A stretch of 64,000 nucleotides of DNA from Gillisia sp. Hel1_33_143. GTDB taxonomy: Bacteria; Bacteroidota; Bacteroidia; Flavobacteriales; Flavobacteriaceae. The notes under the pieces were generated by a model that was not told the DNA's origin, searched no databases, and saw only the letters and a list, made by a program, of their open reading frames with translations. Shown here one piece after another: positions 8,820-16,795 of this stretch; positions within the stretch are counted from its first letter, which is position 1; every line of letters begins with the position of its first letter. The DNA is taken from NCBI RefSeq assembly GCF_900104765.1, contig NZ_LT629737.1:1240001-1304000 (forward strand), in the 5' to 3' direction. A program made the translations under genes and the position numbers.

Positions 8820-10175
8820 TTACATTTTCATTTGTTCTTTTTCACTGTTTTCCATTCCCATATTCATATTTCCGTCTTTATCTGTATGCGATTTCATAAA
8901 AATAAATTGAGAAAGAAAAATGAGGGCAATACCAATTGCAGCAACTATTAGTACAAATGGGTCGTTTACATATTTTAAATAGATAAATGCTGCCAAAATA
9001 ACAACATCCAACAGTATGGCAATTATTGGAATAATCGGGTTGAATTTTACTTCCTTTTTCAAATATTTAAAAAGTCCCCAATGAATAGCAATGTCCATTA
9101 TCAAATAGAAAATAGCACCAATGGAAGCTATGCGAGTTAAATCGAACAAAACAGTCAAAAGTATCGCTAAAGAAACAGTAAAAATCAGCGAAGGATTTTT
9201 AAGTTGCTTCATTCTGTTCATATCAGGAACTTGTTTCATATTGCTTAACATACCCAACATTCGCGAGGCAGAATATACGCTGGCAATTACACCGGAAACT
9301 GTTGCAACAATGGCTAGTAAAATAGTTAGCGTTGAACCCCATTCGCCAAATAGAGGTTTTGCTGCTGCTGCGAGAGCATAATCTTTTGCTATTATAATTT
9401 CTTCAATACTCAATCCGCCAGCAACCGATAATGCCAAAACAACATAGATAACCGTACAAACGATTATTGATATAATTATGGAACGCCCTACATTTTTATG
9501 AGGATTTTTTATATCGCCACCTTGATTGGTAATGGTCGTAAATCCTTTGTATGCAAGGATAGACAAGGCCAATGCGGCAATAAATCCAAAACCTTCAGGC
9601 AGGGATTGGCCATTGGCAGCACTATAAGTACCTGTGATTGTGGGTAAACCAGAAATAACCAATCCTGATATAGCAAGAACTGCAATACCCACTACTTTAA
9701 TAATTGCAGTAATGGTAGCGGTAGTCTCAATAATCTTGTTACCCGAAATATTGATGATATATGCAGCAACAATAAGCAATACACCCAATGCAGATGCATA
9801 ACCTTCATATCCTTGCGGAAACAGTCGTAACGCATACGCCCCAAAAGTACCTGCCACTAAACTTTCTGAGACAACCATTGATACATACATCAGCAAAGAA
9901 AATGAACCAGCAAGTGTACCTGGTAAATAGGCCTTTGTCAAAAATTTAGCAACACCTCCAGAAGAAGGATAGGCGTTTGAAAATTTAACATACGAATAGG
10001 AGCTAAAGCCTACTACAACTGCGCCTGCGATAAAAGCAATAGGAAATAAATCGCCGACTAATTCGGCTATCTGCCCCATTAAAACAAAAATACCTGCACC
10101 AATCATTACGCCTGTACCTAAAGATACAGAGCCTAATAATGAGAGCTTTTGGGTATTTATTTTTAATGGTTTCAT
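8820..10175 (-). CDS. APC-family amino acid permease
   Basis: 451-aa polytopic membrane protein with about 12 hydrophobic helices and the APC superfamily start GVMIGAGIFVLMG (residues about 21-33), typical of amino acid/polyamine/organocation transporters. The C-terminus is Met-rich (NMNMGMENSEKEQMKM). It is the first gene of a minus-strand run leading into copA (14 bp gap), PepSY, DUF305 and cusB. Substrate cannot be told from sequence. Its place in a copper operon, plus the Met-rich tail, hints at a link to metal stress, which is inference. Confidence 0.88.
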   Translation of the reverse strand: MKPLKINTQKLSLLGSVSLGTGVMIGAGIFVLMGQIAELVGDLFPIAFIAGAVVVGFSSYSYVKFSNAYPSSGGVAKFLTKAYLPGTLAGSFSLLMYVSMVVSESLVAGTFGAYALRLFPQGYEGYASALGVLLIVAAYIINISGNKIIETTATITAIIKVVGIAVLAISGLVISGLPTITGTYSAANGQSLPEGFGFIAALALSILAYKGFTTITNQGGDIKNPHKNVGRSIIISIIVCTVIYVVLALSVAGGLSIEEIIIAKDYALAAAAKPLFGEWGSTLTILLAIVATVSGVIASVYSASRMLGMLSNMKQVPDMNRMKQLKNPSLIFTVSLAILLTVLFDLTRIASIGAIFYLIMDIAIHWGLFKYLKKEVKFNPIIPIIAILLDVVILAAFIYLKYVNDPFVLIVAAIGIALIFLSQFIFMKSHTDKDGNMNMGMENSEKEQMKM

Positions 10176-10249
10176 CTCGAAATTTCTATTTAATCTGATT
10201 ACAATATTGGTTGCGGGTCACTTTTTATATGTTATATATATGTTTCAAA

Positions 10250-10543
10250 TTACCTTAATTTTTTTCGGATTGCCTCAGAAATATTTTCAGAGTAAACCCC
10301 ATAAGCATCCACCAATAAGCCTTTTATTCCATTTTTGGAAGAAATGGCATATAGTACACTATTGTCATCTGTGCTACTCATTCCTTCAAAACGATGCATC
10401 TCGTCCACCTCAAAATCTTCTGGATGGAATTTCAACTTTAGAGCATTACATTCCAGATGTTTCTCTTTCAAATTGAAATCAACAGTGTAGCCTTTAGCCT
10501 GTAAATGAGCCATAGTTTCAGAAAGTGTATCGTAGCTTTTCAT
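10250..10543 (-). CDS. Small conserved protein, paralogue of 34898-35191
   Basis: 97-aa soluble protein (MKSYDTLSETMAHLQAKGYT start; ends ENISEAIRKKLR). It belongs to a small Bacteroidota family often labelled phosphoribosylpyrophosphate synthetase by databases, although it is far too short for that enzyme and lacks its motifs; I treat the label as unproven. Shared core: PEDFEVDEMHRFEGMSSTDD, YAISSK, GLLVDAYGVYSENISEA. The paralogue at 34898-35191 also sits beside a copper ATPase gene, suggesting a link to metal modules. Confidence 0.75.
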   Translation of the reverse strand: MKSYDTLSETMAHLQAKGYTVDFNLKEKHLECNALKLKFHPEDFEVDEMHRFEGMSSTDDNSVLYAISSKNGIKGLLVDAYGVYSENISEAIRKKLR

Positions 10544-10555
10544 ATTATAATAGTG

Positions 10556-10620
10556 CCCGACTTGGGAAGGAGTTTTAACTAATCAACAATGAAAAATTTT
10601 CCATTCCCTTCCCACATCAG
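10556..10620. repeat. Large-loop stem-loop, family member A
   Basis: Inverted arms TGGGAAGG (10563-10570) and CCTTCCCA (10607-10614), with outer CCCGA/TCAGG partly pairing, enclose a loop containing AACTAATCAACAA. The layout matches the elements at 16467-16703. It lies between the 180-aa exported protein gene and the 97-aa gene. Confidence 0.6.
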
Positions 10621-10700
10621 GACTTATTTTATGTTCTCTTGGCCTGTTTTAAATATCATAAATACTCTTATCATTCTTTTTGAATATAGAAAACACATAG

Positions 10701-11243
10701 TTATTCCAATTTCAGCACCAATTGTGCAAATTGCACATTTATTGTTTTATCCAAACCTTGCATTAAAGAATCTAACCCCGTATCTGAAACCAAAACCTGT
10801 CCCGTTGCACTAATCAGACAAGACATATTTATGCCCTGTTCTATATGGGTAATGGTTGCTTTAAACTGTGATTTATAGGTTTCCCCTTGATATAGAACAT
10901 CAACCAACCAATTAAAATTGATAGGGTCGTGCCGTTTTGATAAAAAATCAACGGATGGAATAGTACCTGTAAACCGAAGAATTGCAGGTGCTTCCCCTTC
11001 TTGTATAATGGCATTTAATTCAGGAAGGTCTGTTACTAAAGTTTTAAGGTCTAGAACACCATTTACTACTTTAGAATTGTAATCAAGATATAGTGCCAGA
11101 CTATGACTTTCTGCCTTGATAGTCTTACCGTCCACCAAAGTCATCATCTCAATATGGCCATCATCGGTTCTATATATTTTTTGAGCCGAAACCTCGAAAA
11201 ATGTTATTAAAAGAACTGCGAACATCAATAGTTTAGTTTTCAT
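10701..11243 (-). CDS. Exported YceI-like protein, divergent
   Basis: 180 aa with a Sec signal peptide (MKTKLLMFAVLLITFFEVSA) and a mature part that looks like a diverged YceI/lipocalin-like beta-barrel (AESHSLALYLDYNSKVVNGV, ILRFTGTIPS, INFNWLVDVLYQG). YceI proteins bind isoprenoid or other hydrophobic ligands in the periplasm. A more typical YceI protein is encoded at 13424-13972 in the same cluster. Assignment is tentative, since the conserved YceI motifs are weak. Confidence 0.55.
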   Translation of the reverse strand: MKTKLLMFAVLLITFFEVSAQKIYRTDDGHIEMMTLVDGKTIKAESHSLALYLDYNSKVVNGVLDLKTLVTDLPELNAIIQEGEAPAILRFTGTIPSVDFLSKRHDPINFNWLVDVLYQGETYKSQFKATITHIEQGINMSCLISATGQVLVSDTGLDSLMQGLDKTINVQFAQLVLKLE

Positions 11244-11304
11244 AATGTTTATTGTTGCTAATTGTTTTCTACCCAGTTAAAGACTTTTAATTATCCTTAA
11301 AAAT

Positions 11305-11464
11305 CCGCCTGCTTTGCAGGTGGTTATGTTCTTATGGCTTTGCCTGTATCTGCGACCTTATTGCGATTTGCTTATTTGTTACGCAATCGTATAGTTGGTC
11401 GGTTTGGGCAACTGCTATTACCACCCCCTATGGGGTAGCCTAAAAGCCACCTTCTTAGAAGGTG
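11305..11464. other. Structured intergenic stretch with nested hairpins, identity unknown
   Basis: The 326-bp gap from 11244 to 11569 holds no convincing ORF but several stems: CCGCCTGC/GCAGGTGG (11305-11323), nested CGACC/GGTCG and ATTGCG/CGCAAT (about 11353-11400), CCCC/GGGG (11425-11435), and the perfect palindrome CACCTTCTTAGAAGGTG (11448-11464). AGGTGGT near 11318 can also pair with ACCACC near 11420. It is richer in GC than its surroundings. It could be a structured RNA or the leftover end of an IS200/IS605-type element; I cannot decide. Confidence 0.5.
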
Positions 11465-11569
11465 TGATTTTTAGTCTTTGGTCATTCTTAACGAATCAAT
11501 TCTTGCAGACACATTTTATATCAGTTTTATAAAGATGGGTCATTTTAAAAAAGACCCTTATTGTTGCAA

Positions 11570-12052
11570 TTATTTTGAGTTTCTTGAAGATGAGTGAGTT
11601 TTAATAATTTCCCAATTTCCATCCATCTTCTTTAAGATAGAGGTTGCCACCCCTTTTTTCTTTATAGTCCTCGTATCTCCTTTGTCGTCTGGTTTAAGGA
11701 CGATGGTATAAATATAAGTTTCTGTAGTAAATGCATAGGGTGTATCAACCTGTACATCAATCTCATAATCAGAAAATTCAAATTTTTTAAAATGCTCCAA
11801 TTCTGGTCCTAAATGATGCTCTATATAGTGTGCATACGAGCCCTCGACACCTCCAGATTCGAAGACTTCGGAATTCTCGGAAAATAATTGAAATGTACCC
11901 TCGGTCGTTAGGTTTTGCAGGGCGTCTTTATATGATTTCATAACTTTTAGAACCGCTTCCTTTTCTGTGTCCGAATCTGTGTTTTGACTATAGATTTGAC
12001 TAGTTGAAAACAACAATAGTGTTAAGAGTGTTGCAAGTTTTAGTGTTTTCAT
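11570..12052 (-). CDS. Exported SnoaL/NTF2-like protein
   Basis: 160 aa from the ATG at 12052 (MKTLKLATLLTLLLFSTSQI signal peptide). The frame extends upstream to 12118 but overlaps the ion channel gene end and lacks signal features there. The mature part has the NTF2/SnoaL-like pattern: an N-terminal helix (KEAVLKVMKSYKDALQNLT), aromatic core (YAHYIEHHLGPELEHFKKFEF), beta strands, and a final KMDGNWEIIKTHSSS strand typical of DUF4440-like proteins. It is 20 bp after the ion channel gene. Ligand or activity unknown. Confidence 0.75.
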   Translation of the reverse strand: MKTLKLATLLTLLLFSTSQIYSQNTDSDTEKEAVLKVMKSYKDALQNLTTEGTFQLFSENSEVFESGGVEGSYAHYIEHHLGPELEHFKKFEFSDYEIDVQVDTPYAFTTETYIYTIVLKPDDKGDTRTIKKKGVATSILKKMDGNWEIIKTHSSSRNSK

Positions 12053-12071
12053 AATTTTAGTTTTTAAAGGT

Positions 12072-12626
12072 TTATTTATTGACGTGTATTCTATTGATAT
12101 TGGCAATACCAAAGACAAGGACTAAAAAGCTCAAGAAAATTTCCATCATCACTAGTATTTTTCCCGAAATTGAAATTGGCACGATATCGCCATACCCAAC
12201 CGAGGAAAAAGTGATTAAGCTGAAATAGATAAATTCAAAAAATTGCAAGAAGAATGAACCATTGAGCGAAGTACTCGCTTTGAAATTTTCAGGATTCAAA
12301 ATATATAAAGCGTGATAGTCTGCCGTAAATGAAAAAACAATCAATACAATCAACACCGCAAATAATGTTAGGACGTGCGTAAGTTGATGGCTTTCCCCTA
12401 TTATTTTAGCCAATTGTATGAACGTAAGCCGAACAATAAAAATGGTCTTGATTAGAGCCAAAGCCACAATTAAAATAGGTCGCCATAGGCCATTATCATC
12501 TGCTTGTGCCCAAAATATATAACTCAGTGATATAGCGATAACCGCCGTTGCGGTAAGCAATACTTTTTTAAAGAGCTGTCCATAAAACCCATTGCCGTTT
12601 GATATGTCATTTATAGTTTCTTTCAC
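12072..12626 (-). CDS. Two-pore-helix potassium channel family protein
   Basis: 184-aa membrane protein with about four hydrophobic segments and the selectivity-filter-like motif SLITFSSVGYGDIVPIS (about residues 145-161) between the last two helices, as in Ion_trans_2 (KcsA-type) channels. SVGYGD is close to the K+ filter TVGYGD. No cytosolic gating domain follows. It lies between the DUF4136 lipoprotein and NTF2-like genes. Ion selectivity is inferred. Confidence 0.82.
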   Translation of the reverse strand: MKETINDISNGNGFYGQLFKKVLLTATAVIAISLSYIFWAQADDNGLWRPILIVALALIKTIFIVRLTFIQLAKIIGESHQLTHVLTLFAVLIVLIVFSFTADYHALYILNPENFKASTSLNGSFFLQFFEFIYFSLITFSSVGYGDIVPISISGKILVMMEIFLSFLVLVFGIANINRIHVNK

Positions 12627-12693
12627 TATTGCTATTGGTATATTTTCATTATAAAAAAGTTGTGTAGACGTAGTACAAGTGTCAACTTAAAGT

Positions 12694-12761
12694 AATACTT
12701 GAAAATGAGAGATGGGTTGTTATTAATCAATCAACAAAATAATCCATCTCCCAAAATCAAG
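12694..12761. repeat. Large-loop stem-loop, family member F
   Basis: Arms reading ACTTGAAAATGAGAGATGG (12697-12715) and its near-complement ending AAAATCAAGT (12744-12761) enclose a loop with TTAATCAATCAACAAAAT. The arm sequence ACTTGAAAATGAGAG is shared with member E at 16355. It sits in the gap between the DUF4136 and ion channel genes. Confidence 0.65.
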
Positions 12762-12800
12762 TTTTTTTTACCAAACTTTTCTTCTTCAATTTATTTTAAA

Positions 12801-13397
12801 TTAATTTTTTACAGTATTCCCATATTGATATTTTGCAAATATTTTTGCCACCGCCTCCTTAATTTCCTTTTGCTTATCGGTGGTATTTGCGTGCAGCACG
12901 TCTGGCGCAAATCCTTGCCAGACTAATTGTCGTCTGCTCATATCTATAAGTTCTATGACAACGCCACCTTCTTTGTGTTCTTGAGATGATTGGTAACCGC
13001 CATAATATCCATAACCGTAAGACCCGAAATGACCATAACCGTGGCCATAAGAAGGAAAATAAGGGTAGCCACCACCTGTGTTTATATCTCTTGTCTGTAC
13101 AACGATACGGGAATCTACCAATAAATCAGGATTGGCTTTGTCCATTACATATCCTTTCTTTTCCATTTCGTCCTGAATGGCCGACTTTAGTCTTTTTTTG
13201 ATCAATGTATTGACAAAGAGCGGTTCTTCTTTCCCGTTTTCCATTTGAAAATCATCTGACCAATAGAAGGTCTTGTAGGCCTCAAACTGTGCCTCACGGT
13301 CATAATCGGTAACGATAGCCGAAGAACTGACCGAGCAACTGACTGCGGTAACGCCTAATAAAAGGCAGACTGCCAATTTTATTAATGTTTTCATCAT
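12801..13397 (-). CDS. DUF4136 domain lipoprotein
   Basis: 198 aa with a lipoprotein signal (MMKTLIKLAVCLLLGVTAVS then Cys at 21). The mature part matches DUF4136: an N-terminal DYDREAQFEAYKTFYW segment, a two-helix part (INTLIKKRLKSAIQDEMEKKGY), PDLLVDSRIVV, a Gly/Tyr-rich loop (about 118-142), and a C-terminal GGVVIELIDMSRRQLVWQG. DUF4136 proteins are outer-membrane lipoproteins of unknown role common in Bacteroidota. It follows the YceI gene by 26 bp in the same direction. Confidence 0.88.
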   Translation of the reverse strand: MMKTLIKLAVCLLLGVTAVSCSVSSSAIVTDYDREAQFEAYKTFYWSDDFQMENGKEEPLFVNTLIKKRLKSAIQDEMEKKGYVMDKANPDLLVDSRIVVQTRDINTGGGYPYFPSYGHGYGHFGSYGYGYYGGYQSSQEHKEGGVVIELIDMSRRQLVWQGFAPDVLHANTTDKQKEIKEAVAKIFAKYQYGNTVKN

Positions 13398-13423
13398 TTA
13401 TTTATTTAGTTCAACAATCTTTT

Positions 13424-13972
13424 TTATTTCTTCGTAAGTATTGCATCCACACTCAAGTCGTGCTTGTCATTAACTTTTATAAAAGCAAAACTTGGGCGTT
13501 CCAAATTATAATCGGTAATCAATAAAGACCAAGAAGCTGTTAATTGAATTGTATCTTCTGAAACAAGTTTCAACGCAATAGGAATGGTTATTTCCCGAGT
13601 AACTCCGGCAAGGGTGAAATCTCCCTTTGCGTTGAGCGTTTGTGTCGCTTTTTCTTCAAAATTAAAATCGTCCATAAATTTTCCTTCAAAAACAACATTG
13701 GGTTTTTTTTCCGCTTTTACCAGTTCATACATATGTCCATCCCGTTTTTCATTATCTGTCTTTATGGATTTTACAGGAACCGAAAAGGTCAACGTGCCGT
13801 ACTTAAAACCTATGGTGCCCTGTAAATCATCAGATTTGCCGATATAGGAATTAAGTGGCATTTTTGCCTTAAAGGATACGGTTCCTTCCTTTACTTTAAA
13901 GTTTTGGGCATTTATAGATACATTGCTTGAAAACAACAGTATTAGTAAAAAATAAATTAAGTTTTTATCCAT
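13424..13972 (-). CDS. YceI family periplasmic protein
   Basis: 182 aa with a signal peptide (residues 1-22) and a YceI-like beta-barrel: VKEGTVSFKAKMPLNSYIGK, PVKSIKTDNEKRDGHMYELV, NVVFEG and LNAKGDFTLAGVTREITIPI, which is the usual family signature. YceI proteins are secreted lipocalin-like folds that bind long isoprenoids. Its first codons overlap the end of the glutamate-synthase-like gene by 8 bp, so the two are translationally linked. Confidence 0.88.
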   Translation of the reverse strand: MDKNLIYFLLILLFSSNVSINAQNFKVKEGTVSFKAKMPLNSYIGKSDDLQGTIGFKYGTLTFSVPVKSIKTDNEKRDGHMYELVKAEKKPNVVFEGKFMDDFNFEEKATQTLNAKGDFTLAGVTREITIPIALKLVSEDTIQLTASWSLLITDYNLERPSFAFIKVNDKHDLSVDAILTKK

Positions 13973-15491
13973 TACTTTTTATTTTTCGTTCATTCAATCC
14001 ATTTGAATATAACTCTTGATATGTCTTGGTCTCATTTTCATTGATTCGGCGGACAATATACTTTTTGTCGATACCCTTTCTATTTTCAATACCCATTGAT
14101 TTTAGCAGTTCCTTAAAACCCTCAATGGTATTTTTATGATAGTTGGCAACTTTGGTTTTTTTATCTTTTACAACAATGGATGCAACTCGGGAAGGCACCA
14201 TTGTGGTAATTCCCGTAGGGCAGGTATCCAAATTGCATTTTAGCGATTGTACACAGCCCAAGGCAAACATCATCCCTCTTGCGCTATAACAAGTATCTGC
14301 GCCGAGTGCCAACATTCTATAGATATCAAAAGCCGAAATGATTTTACCAGCTGCCATTACTTTTATCTCATCTCGCAACCCATACTTTTTAAGAATGCCG
14401 TTTGCGAAATGGACGGCTCCAATTATTGGCATACCGGCCCAATGCAGGGATTCCATATGGGCAGCACCAGAGCCACCTTCGGCACCGTCAATGGCAATGA
14501 AATCAGGATAATTTTTCTTTTCAGCAAAAGCACGAACCATTCTTTCAAATTCATCTTTTTGTCCGATACAAAGCTTTATTCCTATGGGTTTTCCACTGGA
14601 AAGTTTTCTCAATTTTTCAATGAACAAAATCATTTCCTTATCGTTCCCAAAGGCAGAATGGTGTGGTGGCGATAAAATTTCCGTTCCCTGCTCCACATCC
14701 CTGAATTCGGATATTTCCTTTGTGTTCTTCTTTGCTGGCAAAATTGCTCCAAAGCCAGGTTTGGCACCTTGCGATATTTTTATTTCAATCATTTTCACTA
14801 CATCGTTGGTTGCGATATCGGCGAATTTTTTGGCGTCAAAATTTCCTTCTGCATCACGACATCCAAAGTATCCCGTTCCAAACTGGAAGATAATATCTGC
14901 ACCGTATTCTAGATGGTAAGGCGTAAAGCCACCTTCGCCGGTGTTTTGAGCAAAACCTGCTATTTTTGCACCACCGTTAAAAGCAAGGGTGGCATTTTTG
15001 CTTATGGAACCAAAACTCATTCCCGCAAGGTTGAGGATGCTGGCAGAGTAAGGTGTTGAGCAGTGGGAACTTCCTATAAGAACCCTGAAATCGTCATTGG
15101 TTTGTTTTGAGGGATAGGTGGAATGAGTAAACCACTCACGACCTACTGTATCATACGGAATTTGTGTTCCAAAAGGCTGACTTTTATTGGCATCTGCCGC
15201 ACGCTTATAGACGATTTCCTTTTGTATCCAGTTGAAGGGCAAACCTTCAGTGCGGTTGAGCAATAATGTTTCTTGGATAACGTGGCGCTGCTCCTCTAGA
15301 AGATTTGTGATTCTACCAAGCAAGGGATAGGTTCGCCTAATATTATTGGATTTTTGAAAATAATCCAAAAGTCCTAAAATTAGAAAAGGAAGTATTACCA
15401 AGGCGAGCCACCATAGTAATGGATACAAGACGATTATGGTAACTAATGCCACAACCAAGATGATGTTCGTTATGATAAATCCTTTTCTCAT
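13965..15491 (-). CDS. FMN-binding glutamate-synthase family protein, membrane anchored
   Basis: 508 aa with two N-terminal transmembrane helices (about 5-45) followed by a GltS-type FMN/alpha-beta barrel domain (GMSFGSISKNATLAFNGGA, GEGGFTPYH, KPIGIKLCIG, IDGAEGGSGAAH, VMAAGKI). The C-terminal CVQSLKCNLDTCPTGI keeps the Cys spacing of the 3Fe-4S cluster of glutamate synthase. It lacks the amidotransferase domain and is therefore a stand-alone oxidoreductase of unknown substrate. Such genes are widespread in Bacteroidota; presence in a metal cluster is notable. Confidence 0.88.
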   Translation of the reverse strand: MRKGFIITNIILVVALVTIIVLYPLLWWLALVILPFLILGLLDYFQKSNNIRRTYPLLGRITNLLEEQRHVIQETLLLNRTEGLPFNWIQKEIVYKRAADANKSQPFGTQIPYDTVGREWFTHSTYPSKQTNDDFRVLIGSSHCSTPYSASILNLAGMSFGSISKNATLAFNGGAKIAGFAQNTGEGGFTPYHLEYGADIIFQFGTGYFGCRDAEGNFDAKKFADIATNDVVKMIEIKISQGAKPGFGAILPAKKNTKEISEFRDVEQGTEILSPPHHSAFGNDKEMILFIEKLRKLSSGKPIGIKLCIGQKDEFERMVRAFAEKKNYPDFIAIDGAEGGSGAAHMESLHWAGMPIIGAVHFANGILKKYGLRDEIKVMAAGKIISAFDIYRMLALGADTCYSARGMMFALGCVQSLKCNLDTCPTGITTMVPSRVASIVVKDKKTKVANYHKNTIEGFKELLKSMGIENRKGIDKKYIVRRINENETKTYQELYSNGLNERKIKSNG

Positions 15492-15513
15492 TGCTCTTGT
15501 TTATAGTTCTTGT

Positions 15514-16161
15514 TTAATGTGAATGTCCACCATTTTCCTCGTGGCCTTCTTCGCTTTCGGTTCCGATATAATTTCCTTGTGGGCCAACTCCCTCTATATA
15601 CACCAGCTGCGAACCATAATGTCCTGCTTCGGAAACGGAATAGGCCGAAAAAGCCATTACTACAAAAACTGCTATTTCGAAACCGCGCTTTAGTTTGACC
15701 CAAAACAGGCTTACTATTTTCAAAATAGCTGCAAGGGCACTCGACCAAAGTGTCCAATCGGCATATTTGTCGTGTTGTTCCAGTACGCTTTTTGCCATTT
15801 CGGTAAGGCCTTCTGTATGCGGATGTACAAATGTTCCAGCAACGTATGCCCCGATAAACCCAGACCCTACCATTAAAAGAATGACCCAATCCATTGTCCG
15901 GTTCAAAATAAACAGCTGTATCAACTGCAAGACCACCGCTAACAACAATAAAACTATGGGAAAATGTACGACCATAGGATGCAGGTTGGGGAATGCATCA
16001 AAGTCTGCTTTTACAGGATCTGATTGTGCAACTGAAGTTGTGTTGACCGATAATTCAGTTTTATCTAGGCTATTTCGTTTTTCATTTAAGGCAAAGACAT
16101 TTGTTAAACTACCCAAAAAGGCAAGGATCAAAATGGCTGAAAAAAATTGTGTTGTTTTCAT
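15514..16161 (-). CDS. DUF2231 membrane protein, His-rich tail
   Basis: 215 aa with an N-terminal signal/anchor (1-24), then NLHPMVVHFPIVLLLLAVVL at the start of a DUF2231-type bundle of four helices, with conserved HPHTEG, and a C-terminal His/Glu-rich tail (ESEEGHEENGGHSH) that could bind metal. DUF2231 proteins are membrane proteins often linked to haem or copper clusters; the reaction is unknown. It lies 22 bp before the FMN protein gene. The overlapping reading frame 15488-15889 is a shadow. Confidence 0.82.
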   Translation of the reverse strand: MKTTQFFSAILILAFLGSLTNVFALNEKRNSLDKTELSVNTTSVAQSDPVKADFDAFPNLHPMVVHFPIVLLLLAVVLQLIQLFILNRTMDWVILLMVGSGFIGAYVAGTFVHPHTEGLTEMAKSVLEQHDKYADWTLWSSALAAILKIVSLFWVKLKRGFEIAVFVVMAFSAYSVSEAGHYGSQLVYIEGVGPQGNYIGTESEEGHEENGGHSH

Positions 16162-16177
16162 TACTTCTGGTTTTTAA

Positions 16178-16315
16178 TTAGTTTGCGGTAAATTGTAACA
16201 CCAAAGCTCCAAGAACTATGACGGCTATTATAGCATATATTATATAGTTGAACCACTTCTTTAGCGGGTTTTTGTTTTGCTCTTTGCGATTACCTGTATT
16301 GCAACATTCTTTCAT
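16178..16315 (-). CDS. Small membrane protein, 45 aa
   Basis: Short ORF MKECCNTGNRKEQNKNP followed by one transmembrane helix (WFNYIIYAIIAVIVLGALVL, about 21-40). It carries a CC pair near the start and ends FTAN. It lies 16 bp before the DUF2231 gene, in the same direction. Its charge/helix layout resembles the 59-aa protein at 3000-3179. No known family; low to moderate confidence that it is translated. Confidence 0.5.
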   Translation of the reverse strand: MKECCNTGNRKEQNKNPLKKWFNYIIYAIIAVIVLGALVLQFTAN

Positions 16316-16354
16316 TGTTATATCATCCTTTTTTATATGCAAAATCCTTTAAAT

Positions 16355-16429
16355 AATACTTGAAAATGAGAGGCAACCTTTATTAACCAATAAACCAACC
16401 AAAATGTTTACCCCTCACAATCAAGTATT
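16355..16429. repeat. Large-loop stem-loop, family member E
   Basis: Arms ATACTTGAAAATGAGAGG (16356-16373) and CCCCTCACAATCAAGTAT (16411-16428) pair with few mismatches around a loop containing TTAACCAATAAACCAACC. The left arm is shared with member F at 12694. Confidence 0.65.
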
Positions 16430-16466
16430 CTTCACTAAACTTCTCTTCACCATAAATTTTTAATCG

Positions 16467-16526
16467 CCTGACCTAGGAAGAGAGATGTTATTATTTTAGG
16501 GATTTAATCTCTCTCCCTTGTGCAGG
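16467..16526. repeat. Large-loop stem-loop, family member C
   Basis: CCTG/CAGG outer arms and GGAAGAGAGAT/ATCTCTCTCCC inner arms enclose TGTTATTATTTTAGGGATTTA. Part of the tandem group C, D, B between 16467 and 16703. Confidence 0.6.
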
Positions 16527-16572
16527 CCGCTATCAACCAAATCAACTTTCCTTTTTCACAAAATCTATTGTG

Positions 16573-16633
16573 CCTAATTAAGAGAAAGGGCTTCACTAAC
16601 CAACCAAAAGTATTTGCCCTCTCTCTTATTAGG
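16573..16633. repeat. Large-loop stem-loop, family member D
   Basis: CCTAAT/ATTAGG outer and AAGAGA/TCTCTT plus AGGGC/GCCCT inner arms enclose a loop with ACTAACCAACCAAAAG. Followed by the shared tail AGGACTTAA. Confidence 0.65.
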
Positions 16634-16646
16634 ACTTAAATTTTTG

Positions 16647-16703
16647 CCTGACCTGGGAAGGAACTAACACTAACCATCATCTATTTTTCCTTCCCACGAC
16701 AGG
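16647..16703. repeat. Large-loop stem-loop, family member B
   Basis: CCTG/CAGG outer and TGGGAAGG/CCTTCCCA inner arms enclose AACTAACACTAACCATCATC. The inner arms are identical to member A at 10563. Followed by the shared tail GGACTTAA. The surrounding 16316-16795 gap holds nothing else that I can identify. Confidence 0.65.
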
Positions 16704-16795
16704 ACTTAATGACTACCCAAGATATCCCAGACATCTTATTTACTTCTGTTAACTAATAAACCAGAGCAAAAAAAGATGCTTAGGGAAGGGATTAC

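Noticed and set aside
10250-10543. Annotation as phosphoribosylpyrophosphate synthetase
   Set aside because: The 97-aa length and absence of the PRPP-binding motif do not fit that enzyme; kept as a conserved protein of unknown function.
15488-15889. 133-aa ORF overlapping the DUF2231 gene
   Set aside because: Same strand, other frame of a clear DUF2231 gene; its composition is Arg/Gly-rich and unlike a real protein.
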